Below are positions 28,032-34,971 of a stretch of DNA of 64,000 nucleotides, piece by piece (position 1 is the first letter of the stretch; each line of letters opens with the position of its first letter). The notes under the pieces were generated by a model. That model searched no databases. It saw nothing but the letters and a program-made list of their open reading frames with translations, and was not told the DNA's origin. The stretch is from Candidatus Hydrogenedentota bacterium (GTDB lineage: Bacteria > Hydrogenedentota > Hydrogenedentia > Hydrogenedentales > JAEUWI01). Where the stretch lies: the NCBI GenBank assembly GCA_016182605.1, contig JACPGE010000069.1:62001-126000 (forward strand), given 5' to 3'. Position numbers and translations under genes: made by a program.

Positions 28032-28111
28032 GAATATCAGCGCCTCCGCGCTCGTCTGATTCGCATGAGATTGTCCCATACCGTTTAACTGCTTTCAGGA
28101 GGATCTATCCC

Positions 28112-28795
28112 ATGACCCGTGTGAAACTGGCTGCCCTGGCCGTGATCGTGCTTTTCGTCGCCGGATGCGTTATCCGCACCGAGCACCGCATCGACGCACA
28201 CATCACCCTCGACATCCGTCATATCGAAGAGCAGGTCGGCGGCATTTTCGATTACGTCGAAGGCCGCTCCGACACCCTCCCCGGCGCCGAAGAGCCCAAG
28301 GCCGAACCCACCTCGTGGCTTTACGAGGCTATCGACGCCTTCAATCCCATCAAGGTCGCCTATGCCGCCGAACTCAATCAGGCTTCGCCCCTCGTCAAGG
28401 AAATCGCACAGAGCATGCGCGACCGAAATGCGGAAATTGCCGCGCTGAAAGACAAGGGCTGCCTGGGCGAAAACAACCGCGGCTACGTTGAACTGCGCGA
28501 CTGCGACGGCTTGGCCGACGCCGCCGCAAAAAACGCCGCACAGAAGACCCTTTCCGAAGAAAACAAAGACCGCAAGGCCCTCTACAACGAACTCGCCCGC
28601 CTGAACAAGGAGGGGGGCGCCACGGTCTCCACCATGGAGGCAGTGGGCGCGGCCGAAAAGCTCAAGAATGCTAAATCGGGCCACAGCGTGCAATTGCCGC
28701 CCGCCGGAAAGTACTTTGACGAGTTTAAAGCCTCCGCGCCCGGCACCGCCCTCGGCGCCGCGTGCAAGCCCGAAGCCTGGGTCACCCTGCCGTAA
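28112..28795 (+). CDS. Lipoprotein fusing YnbE-like and YdbL-like (DUF1318) parts
   Basis: 227 residues. Signal peptide with lipobox VAGC gives lipidated Cys19. Immediately after it, IRTEHRIDAHITLDIRHIEE and a helix ending YVEGRSD resemble the whole of YnbE, a tiny outer-membrane lipoprotein. Residues about 96-195 (MRDRNAEIAALKDKGCLGEN, GYVELRD, KDRKALYNELARLN, KLKNAKSGHSVQLP) match the YdbL/DUF1318 pattern in which a short-lived periplasmic protein regulates YdbH-YnbE. In E. coli these are separate genes in the order ydbH-ynbE-ydbL; here the order is the same but the last two appear joined. Cys117, Cys131 and Cys218 could form disulfides. AGGAGG precedes the ATG by nine bases. Confidence 0.78.
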   Translation: MTRVKLAALAVIVLFVAGCVIRTEHRIDAHITLDIRHIEEQVGGIFDYVEGRSDTLPGAEEPKAEPTSWLYEAIDAFNPIKVAYAAELNQASPLVKEIAQSMRDRNAEIAALKDKGCLGENNRGYVELRDCDGLADAAAKNAAQKTLSEENKDRKALYNELARLNKEGGATVSTMEAVGAAEKLKNAKSGHSVQLPPAGKYFDEFKASAPGTALGAACKPEAWVTLP

Positions 28796-28820
28796 ACCTC
28801 GCGCATTTCCCCGGAAACTC

Positions 28821-28849
28821 ACCAGGGCGCTCTTCGGAGCGCCCTTGGT
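28821..28849 (+). terminator. Intrinsic terminator with UUCG tetraloop
   Basis: AGGGCGCTC (28824-28832) and GAGCGCCCT (28837-28845) form a perfect 9-bp stem closed by TTCG; ACC/TGGT extends it with one bulge. TTGGTTATTT follows. It sits 25 bases after the lipoprotein stop and faces a convergent gene. Confidence 0.8.
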
Positions 28850-28894
28850 TATTTGAACAGGTACAACTTTTCCAGTTCGTTCATCCAGTCCGTG

Positions 28895-29353
28895 CTACTC
28901 CTCCAACTCCCGCACCTCCACCTCCATGCCGGCGCCGTCCAGGATGATCTTTCCTGCAGTTATGGGCAATTGGAAGCGGCGCGGACCCGCGCTGCCAGGA
29001 TTGAAGTACAGCACACCGTCCACCACTTCCTGAAAGACCATGTGCGAATGCCCGAAGATGACCACGTCGATCCCTGCCGCCCTGGGATCGAGATCGAGTT
29101 CCCCGCGATCGTGCAGCACGTAGATATTCTTGCCCCCAGCCTGCACCAGGGTATCTGCCGGGTAGTCGCGTGTCCACGCGCCGTGATCCACATTGCCGAG
29201 CACCGCGTGCACCGGCGCAATCTCGCGCAATTGCGCCAGTACGGATTCACTTCCCATGTCGCCCGCGTGGATGATCAGATCCACACCGGCCAGGTAGGCC
29301 AGCGCCGAATTCCGCAGCAGACCGTGCGTATCCGAGATCACACCAATGACCAT
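28895..29353 (-). CDS. YfcE/MJ0936-type metallophosphoesterase
   Basis: 152 residues, the right size for this small family. The metal ligands are visible in order: D8 and H10 in GVISDTHG, the aspartate in IIHAGDMGSE, the asparagine and histidine of VLGNVDHG, and GHSHM near residue 104. The usual 'LxHG' strand reads YVLHDRGEL here. YfcE-type proteins are Mn-dependent phosphodiesterases with broad in vitro activity and poorly known natural substrates. The ribosome site AGGAGA precedes the ATG. The gene is the last of a minus-strand group with the LSm-like gene and the giant kinase, separated from the former by a triple 7-bp repeat. Confidence 0.9.
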   Translation of the reverse strand: MVIGVISDTHGLLRNSALAYLAGVDLIIHAGDMGSESVLAQLREIAPVHAVLGNVDHGAWTRDYPADTLVQAGGKNIYVLHDRGELDLDPRAAGIDVVIFGHSHMVFQEVVDGVLYFNPGSAGPRRFQLPITAGKIILDGAGMEVEVRELEE

Positions 29354-29376
29354 TGCCGGTCTCCTGCTTCAGCGCT

Positions 29377-29397
29377 GCCCGACGCCCGACGCCCGAT
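29377..29397. repeat. Three tandem 7-bp repeats
   Basis: GCCCGAC, GCCCGAC and GCCCGAT follow each other exactly in the gap between two minus-strand genes, touching the end of the LSm-like gene. Such short tandem arrays arise by slippage; I see no regulatory role. Confidence 0.6.
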
Positions 29398-29729
29398 CAG
29401 CCCTCGCCGATCTCGCCAATATACGTGTCTGCCGCGCCCTCAACTTTCACATGAAGTTGCTGGCCTTCGGTTAGGATTTCGATCTTCTTGATGTCGAAAC
29501 CGTCGGGCAATACCTGGATGCTCTCGATGTTGTCCCGTGGCACCAGTATCGCGCTTCGATCCTTGTCCACCTGCACGTGATTCGGCTGGGAACGCGCCAC
29601 CATCAGCGCGCGGCCCTCCATTACCACCCAGTAGTCCGAAAACGCGGTGCATTTGCCGATATAGGATATGGGCCGCTGTTCCTTGAAGCTCTTCTTCAGC
29701 TTCACCCGGATCATTCTGTCTTTCAGCAT
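29397..29729 (-). CDS. Small conserved protein, possibly LSm-like fold
   Basis: 110 residues, no signal peptide. The pattern of short strands (IRVKLKKSFKE, SYIGKCTAFSDYWVVMEGRAL, SAILVPRDNIESIQVLPDG) resembles Sm/LSm beta-barrels, in which a strand-loop-strand hairpin ends in a hydrophobic 'I..I.VL' edge. I do not recognise a specific family and no RNA-binding residues of Hfq are evident. GGAGAGG precedes the ATG at good spacing. It lies between the phosphoesterase and the kinase on the same strand; a link to either is unproven. Confidence 0.68.
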   Translation of the reverse strand: MLKDRMIRVKLKKSFKEQRPISYIGKCTAFSDYWVVMEGRALMVARSQPNHVQVDKDRSAILVPRDNIESIQVLPDGFDIKKIEILTEGQQLHVKVEGAADTYIGEIGEG

Positions 29730-29833
29730 CGCATACCTCTCCGATGTTGCCGTTCGCCGCTGCAGAACGGTTCCTGCCCGAGTTTCGCCCGCGGGCCTGC
29801 CGTAAACTCAAGTATACCACGCACTCCCGCCGG

Positions 29834-32800
29834 CTAACGCCGCCAGTACGCCCGCTTGTACGCCTCCATCCGCTCTTCCAGCGGCGCTTCCGCCGCGCCC
29901 GGATACTTCGACGTGTCCCATTCGAACGCGTGCAGCACAAATGGCGGCACCGGATCGTTCAACACCGTCATCAGTTGCAGGCCATCGCCGCTGAAGGAAA
30001 TCTGCGCCGGGGTCAGCGCTTCGCCCGAGGCGGTGCGCGCCGCCTTCTGCACGGTCAAGGCCTCCATTTGTCCCCCCACGTCCCAGAGCCGGAACGTCCC
30101 GTCCGCACTGGCCGAGGCGAGCCTCTTGCCATCCGGACTGAAGCTCACATCAATCACCCCGCCGGAATGTCCCTTCAATTCACCCGCCTTCTCTCCCGTT
30201 GCCCCGTTCCAGAGCAGGATCAGATTGTCACTGCCCGCCGAAGCAAAGATCGGGTTGCCGGGCGCCGGGCTGAAGCCCAAGCCATTCACCAGCCCCGTGT
30301 GGCCCGCGAAAGAAGGTCCGGAACTGCCATCGGCCGTCTTGTACAACTGGATCGTGTGGTAGCGGTTGCCATCATCGTTAAAGGTGTGCGTCACCAACAG
30401 GCTGTTGTTGTCCAGCGTAAACGCCATTTGCACCGCCACCTTGATCTTCCCCGCAAGGCGCGGTATCGAGACTTCGAAGGCCTGCTCCCAAGGGGTGGTC
30501 CTGAATACGCGCACGGCGGAACTGCTCGTTTCACCCGCGTCCACCTTGTCCATTAAGACCGCGGCAAACGTGCCGTCGCTGGACCAGGCAATCTTCTCCG
30601 CATCCGGCGCCTCGTGCACCACATTGCCATTGCTGAGATCAAGGATGGAAAGTTTTTCGAAGAGTACCGAAGCCAGGGTCTCGGCGCCGAGTACGACATC
30701 GTTCGCATTGTCCAGCACCGCCGCGGTCCCCTCCTGCGCGCCCGTCACAGCATTCCAGAGGATCACCTTGTCGGTATCGCCCTCATGCGCAATCGTGGCC
30801 ACGCGCTCGCCCGACGGGCTGAAGTCCACCGACTTCACCATCTCCTGGTGCCCCGCCAGCTCCGCAATCCGGTGGCCGCTTCGCGCGTCCCAGACCCACG
30901 CAGACTTCTCAAAGCACCCTGCCGCACGGTTGCTTCCCGCGTGGTGGGTCAATTCCTTCAGATTGGCCGTGAACTCCAGCTCCGCGCCAAAATCCCACAA
31001 CTTGGTGCGCCCGTCGTAGGCGCCCGTCGCCAAGATGGCGCCGTCGTTGTTGAATGCGCCCACAAACAAGGCGTCATTGTGGCCGCGCAGCGTGCGCAGA
31101 GGGACAGATTCCGGCGTGAAGCCCGCGGCAAGCCACACGCGCGCAGTACGGTCGTCGCCGGCCGTCACCAATTGACTGCCGTTCTTGCCGAAGGCCACAG
31201 CCCGCACATAGCCTTCGTGGCCCTTGGGCTTCACGCGCCCCTGGCCGCTCTCGAAGTTCCAAATGCCCACGTCACCATCGGTGTTCCCGGCAGCCACCCA
31301 CACACCGTCCGGACTGAAGGCCACCGTGCCCGGCGTCTGAATCTTCCACTTCGGCTGCCCCGCCTCCGTCCCCGGGATCGGCGCCGCCCAAACGGCCTGG
31401 CTCGCCTCGGTCCAGCCATTCACGTTCCAAAGGATCAGTTTCTCGTCCGTTCCCAAGGCCAGCCGTGTGCCATCCGGAGAGAAGGCCGCCGCCTTGATCG
31501 TATTCGGGGCGGGCACGATCGATTGGCCCAGTGGCGCACCGTCGGGAAGATGGTAGCCCTCGAATACGTTCTCCCAGCCGTTCTCGCCAAAGTTCTTCTT
31601 CACCACCAGCAGCGTGTCCCCCGCCGGGCTCAGATAGGCTCCAAAGCCCTGCGTTTGTTGCACCTCGGCGGAGAAGATTGCCGTGCCGCCATCCGTCTCC
31701 CAGACCTTCACCGTCTTGTCGCTGTTCAGTGTGGCCACGCGCGTGCCGTCGCCGCTTAGCGCCAGGAAATGCCGCTCGCCCTGCTGTTCTTCAGGCTGAT
31801 CGAAATTAAACAAGACCGCGCCATCCGCCGTATTCCACACCGTCAACGCCTTGTCACCGCGCACCGCCAGCCTGCTGCCATCTGCGCTCACTGCCGCGTC
31901 GAAGCCCAGGCCGGATTGTTCCACAAACGTGTGCACCGTCTCGCCAGTCTTCGGATCCTGTTTTAACAGCGTGCCTGCCTTGCTGCCCGCAATGATCGCG
32001 TCGCCGGCAAAGGCCACGAAACGGCCGCCCTTGTCCAGCGTCATCATGTCGGCGTGGGAGAGGGCCTCAAGATGTCCCCATTCCCAATGGCGGTATTCGG
32101 CCGGCGCCTCCGCCAGGTAGGTGCGCGCCTGCTCCATCTCCTGATCGTTGATGGCCGTCTGCGCACGCGATACGTTGGCCTGGTACAACTTTTCTTCCGC
32201 GCGATCCCGTTCCGTCACCGCCACCGCCTTCTGTTCTTCCGCTACCCCCCGTTGTTCCACCGCCTCCGCTTCCGCAAGCACCGCGCGATCGCGCTGTGCC
32301 CGGATCTGGAAATATGAAAAAACCCCGAAGGCCACCAGCACCAGTGCCGCAGCGGACGACGTAAGGATGATCGTCCGGTGCTTCCTGTAAAAACGCTTCA
32401 CCAGTTCGCTGAACTTGTACTCATAGGCGCTAACCAGTCCGCCAGACAAAAACTTCTGAACATCCGCCGTGAGTTCCTTCGCCGTCTGGTAGCGCTTCGC
32501 CGGTTCGGACTCCATCGCCCGGCTCACCACTGCGATGAGTTCCTTCGGCGCCATGGGTTCCGCTTCCGTGATCGGTTTCGGTTTCACCGCGCCCACGCTG
32601 TGAATGAACTCGCGCACGTTCATGCCCGCATAGGGCGGCTTGCCCGCAAGTATCGTGTACAAGATCGCGCCCAGCGCATACACATCCGCCCGCTCGTCGA
32701 TCAGATCGATCTGGCCCATGGCCTGCTCCGGCGGCATGTAATACGGCGACCCAATCGTCTGCCCGGCCATCGTCTTCTGCGAATGCTCCGCCTCGCTCAG

Positions 32801-33991
32801 CGTCAGCACCCGCACGTTATCCTCCACCTCCTTCTCGTGAATGTCCTTCTCGCCCTTCACCTTCGCAATGCCCCAGTCGATGACCAGCGTCTCGCCGAAC
32901 TCCCCAATCATCACGTTCATCGGCTTCAAATCGCGGTGGATCACCTTGCGGCTGTGCGCGTAAGACATCGCGTTGCACAAGTCCAGGAAGTGGGGGAGGA
33001 TCTGCAGCCGGTCCGTCAGTGACTGCGTCTCCTTCAGCTTGTCCTGCATGCTCATGCCGCGCACAAACTTCATCGTGTAATACAGGCTGCCATCCGCGCG
33101 GTAGCCCAGTTCATAGACCGGGACAATGGACGGATGCTCCAACTGCCCCGTGATCCGCGCCTCCTGCAAAAAGCGCGCAATGATCGGCACCGTCAGCAAC
33201 TGCGTCGTCGGCGCACCCGGCTTCGTCGCTATGTTCAGCCGGTTTTGCAGCAGTTGCTTCAGCGCAATGTCGCGCCCGATATGCGTGTCGTGCACCAGCG
33301 TGATCTTGCCCATACCGCCCGCGGCAAAATCCCGGATCTTCCGGTACCGGTTCCGGTGCTCTTCCACCGCAGGCACCAGGTCATCATCCCCCGGCCGCTC
33401 CGTATGCACCTGCGTGATGTGCGATTCCCCCGTCGCCCGGGTGGCTGCCGAATTCAGGTCGAGCGAAGCGTCGGATTCCGAGGGGATGGTCGGCGCAATG
33501 TCGGAATTCTCCGGAAAGTCCGAACCCGACCCCCCCAGACTGCCCATAAGCGAATCCGGAGAGGCTTTTGGTTTGAAGCCCGCTCCACCGTCGTCGCTCC
33601 CGAGGGTCTCGTTCTCCGGCGCTTTCTTGCCGAAAAGCGAGTCCTCCAGACCGCCAACATCATGGGGCAAACCCAAGGTATCCAGATTCGCCGGTTGCGA
33701 TTTCTCCCCCGTCAGCGAGACTGTAAGGTTCGGCAGAAATTCCGGATCCCCGCTCAGGCTGTGAATCGTCCCCTTGGCGTCTCCGTTGTGCCGCCGTAGC
33801 GCCTCATCCACCAGGCTGTTCAGCGTAAAGTGCTCGTCCTCCGTGAGATCGCCCGTATTCACCAACTGCAAGCCCAGATCCGGTGGCGTCTCCACGCCTG
33901 CCGCCGCGGAAAGCTCCCGCAAACGCTTGGGCGATACCTTGTGCAACGCAACCGCCATCAATCCATACAGCAGGTTTCTATCACGACTCAT
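29834..33991 (-). CDS. Giant Ser/Thr protein kinase with WD40 propeller sensor domain
   Basis: 1385 residues. Residues 1-210 are a cytoplasmic low-complexity region. The kinase domain runs from about 215 to 520: glycine loop FAAGGMGKI, Lys245 in IALKQL, catalytic IHRDLKPMNV (D354), DWG at 372-374 instead of DFG, and GSPYYMPPEQA. One membrane helix (about 541-561) follows, then a short coiled coil (RDRAVLAEAEAVEQRG), then WD40 repeats to the end (for example AFSPDGTRLALGTDEKLILW and SFSPDGKRLASASADGTFRLW), presumably outside the membrane. This architecture is common in Planctomycetota-type genomes and is thought to couple an external propeller to kinase output. Its targets are unknown. A -35/-10 pair lies upstream at 34037-34066. 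Confidence 0.93.
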   Translation of the reverse strand: MSRDRNLLYGLMAVALHKVSPKRLRELSAAAGVETPPDLGLQLVNTGDLTEDEHFTLNSLVDEALRRHNGDAKGTIHSLSGDPEFLPNLTVSLTGEKSQPANLDTLGLPHDVGGLEDSLFGKKAPENETLGSDDGGAGFKPKASPDSLMGSLGGSGSDFPENSDIAPTIPSESDASLDLNSAATRATGESHITQVHTERPGDDDLVPAVEEHRNRYRKIRDFAAGGMGKITLVHDTHIGRDIALKQLLQNRLNIATKPGAPTTQLLTVPIIARFLQEARITGQLEHPSIVPVYELGYRADGSLYYTMKFVRGMSMQDKLKETQSLTDRLQILPHFLDLCNAMSYAHSRKVIHRDLKPMNVMIGEFGETLVIDWGIAKVKGEKDIHEKEVEDNVRVLTLSEAEHSQKTMAGQTIGSPYYMPPEQAMGQIDLIDERADVYALGAILYTILAGKPPYAGMNVREFIHSVGAVKPKPITEAEPMAPKELIAVVSRAMESEPAKRYQTAKELTADVQKFLSGGLVSAYEYKFSELVKRFYRKHRTIILTSSAAALVLVAFGVFSYFQIRAQRDRAVLAEAEAVEQRGVAEEQKAVAVTERDRAEEKLYQANVSRAQTAINDQEMEQARTYLAEAPAEYRHWEWGHLEALSHADMMTLDKGGRFVAFAGDAIIAGSKAGTLLKQDPKTGETVHTFVEQSGLGFDAAVSADGSRLAVRGDKALTVWNTADGAVLFNFDQPEEQQGERHFLALSGDGTRVATLNSDKTVKVWETDGGTAIFSAEVQQTQGFGAYLSPAGDTLLVVKKNFGENGWENVFEGYHLPDGAPLGQSIVPAPNTIKAAAFSPDGTRLALGTDEKLILWNVNGWTEASQAVWAAPIPGTEAGQPKWKIQTPGTVAFSPDGVWVAAGNTDGDVGIWNFESGQGRVKPKGHEGYVRAVAFGKNGSQLVTAGDDRTARVWLAAGFTPESVPLRTLRGHNDALFVGAFNNDGAILATGAYDGRTKLWDFGAELEFTANLKELTHHAGSNRAAGCFEKSAWVWDARSGHRIAELAGHQEMVKSVDFSPSGERVATIAHEGDTDKVILWNAVTGAQEGTAAVLDNANDVVLGAETLASVLFEKLSILDLSNGNVVHEAPDAEKIAWSSDGTFAAVLMDKVDAGETSSSAVRVFRTTPWEQAFEVSIPRLAGKIKVAVQMAFTLDNNSLLVTHTFNDDGNRYHTIQLYKTADGSSGPSFAGHTGLVNGLGFSPAPGNPIFASAGSDNLILLWNGATGEKAGELKGHSGGVIDVSFSPDGKRLASASADGTFRLWDVGGQMEALTVQKAARTASGEALTPAQISFSGDGLQLMTVLNDPVPPFVLHAFEWDTSKYPGAAEAPLEERMEAYKRAYWRR

Positions 33992-34036
33992 GCCCTTGCT
34001 CCACTCTAAGGTAGTTCACCGCTTCCTGTCCCGGTG

Positions 34037-34066
34037 ATTCTGTGGCACCACCCGGCGTGTTGTCAA
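34037..34066 (-). promoter_or_regulatory. Candidate sigma-70 promoter for the kinase
   Basis: On the minus strand, a perfect TTGACA (34066-34061) and CAGAAT (34042-34037, 4 of 6) are 18 bases apart, placing the start about 40 bases before the kinase ATG. Confidence 0.45.
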
Positions 34067-34122
34067 AAAGCCCCCGGATGATTTAGCCTGCCCGGTGAAC
34101 GCCAGCACCATCGCCACGCTGA

Positions 34123-34185
34123 GCATATTTCACCACCTTCCAAGTCGAACTCGTTGCCAAGAAACCTCGAAGTGGTGAAATATGC
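34123..34185. repeat. Perfect 14-bp inverted repeat with 35-base spacer
   Basis: GCATATTTCACCAC (34123-34136) and its exact complement GTGGTGAAATATGC (34172-34185) flank 35 bases. It sits between divergent genes. It could be an operator, a long-loop hairpin or the ends of a tiny decayed mobile element; the flanks outside the repeat do not match. Confidence 0.65.
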
Positions 34186-34268
34186 GGGTTAGCCGCGCGG
34201 TCATGCCCTCCAGGCAGCTTGCGTATAGAGCGCCCATCGTGCACCATGGTTATCTCTGGAGACCCGCC

Positions 34269-34694
34269 ATGACGCGCCCTGTTGCATTGCTACTAATCGC
34301 TTCGGCCCTGGCCGCCTCCTGCGCCACCACGAAAGACGCCGCCACCCCAACCGCACCGGCCGCTACCGCCGCCAAACCGGAAGGCGGGCCCATCCTCGGT
34401 GGCCGCTGGTACCACTACTACGAACGCGGCCTTCAATTCCTGGAAGACATGCAATACGCCCTGGCCGTTGCCGATTTCCAGCGCGCCCTGGAAGCCCGCC
34501 CAGTCGAATCCCAGCGCGCCCGCACCTACGGCATGCATTTTATCCCCTACTTTCCCAGCCGGGAACTGGGTATTGCCTATTTTCACCTCGGAGAGAACGA
34601 TGAGGCCAAGTCTGCCTTGCAGCACTCCATGGACCAACTTCCGAGTGACCGCGCCCAGGAGTACCTGAACCAATTGGCCACGGCCCCGGAGTGA
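34269..34694 (+). CDS. TPR-like lipoprotein, paralogue of the next gene's N-terminus
   Basis: 141 residues from ATG 34269. The signal peptide RPVALLLIASALAAS leads to a likely lipidated Cys18; the lipobox ALAASC has alanine rather than leucine at -3, which is tolerated but not ideal. A spacer rich in Ala, Thr and Pro follows, then a helical TPR-type domain: GRWYHYYERGLQFLED, YALAVADFQRALEARPV and RARTYGMHFIPYFPSRELGI. The last block recurs nearly unchanged in the larger lipoprotein 280 bases downstream (RARTYGLHFVEYFPNRELGI). It is probably anchored to the inner leaflet of the outer membrane and a scaffold for partners. The frame is open upstream but that part lacks a signal sequence. Confidence 0.83.
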   Translation: MTRPVALLLIASALAASCATTKDAATPTAPAATAAKPEGGPILGGRWYHYYERGLQFLEDMQYALAVADFQRALEARPVESQRARTYGMHFIPYFPSRELGIAYFHLGENDEAKSALQHSMDQLPSDRAQEYLNQLATAPE

Positions 34695-34971
34695 TCCCCG
34701 GTCTTTGCCAAGGGCAAAACGGGTGCCTGTCCCGCCAGATAAATCCGTTCACACTGCAAAAACAGAGATTTTTGTGTAAATCGACGGATAGCCCCAAGGC
34801 TGCACGCCAATTCCCCACGGAAAAGCTTGAATTTACACCCGCCCACTCCGCTATAGTGGCGCAAATCGTCCGATCCCGGCCCCCTGCGACCGTAAACGCA
34901 TATAGGTAATGATTTACAACGCGTTCAGGTTATGGTAGGCTTAGGTAGCATCATGGAAGGTGGGAGGTTTG
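34695..34971. other. Intergenic region with promoter candidates
   Basis: 277 bases between the two paralogous lipoprotein genes. It contains a 6-bp hairpin (TTTGCC/GGCAAA, 34704-34718), an 8-bp inverted repeat GTGTAAAT/ATTTACAC (34773-34780 and 34831-34838) and a promoter candidate. No coding frame is convincing. Confidence 0.55.
34827..34857 (+). promoter_or_regulatory. Possible sigma-70 promoter of the CsgG-chimera operon
   Basis: TTGAAT (34827-34832) and TATAGT (34852-34857) are separated by 19 bases, which is long. One arm of the 8-bp inverted repeat ends at 34838, so a bound protein could cover the -35 region. Confidence 0.35.

Larger units (their letters stand above)
33992..34268. other. 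Divergent intergenic region
   Basis: 277 bases between the divergent kinase and TPR-lipoprotein genes. It holds a kinase promoter candidate on the minus strand and a 14-bp inverted repeat, both listed separately. No convincing small gene was seen. A frame beginning at 34182 runs into the lipoprotein but its first codons fall in the inverted repeat and lack a ribosome site. Confidence 0.6.
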
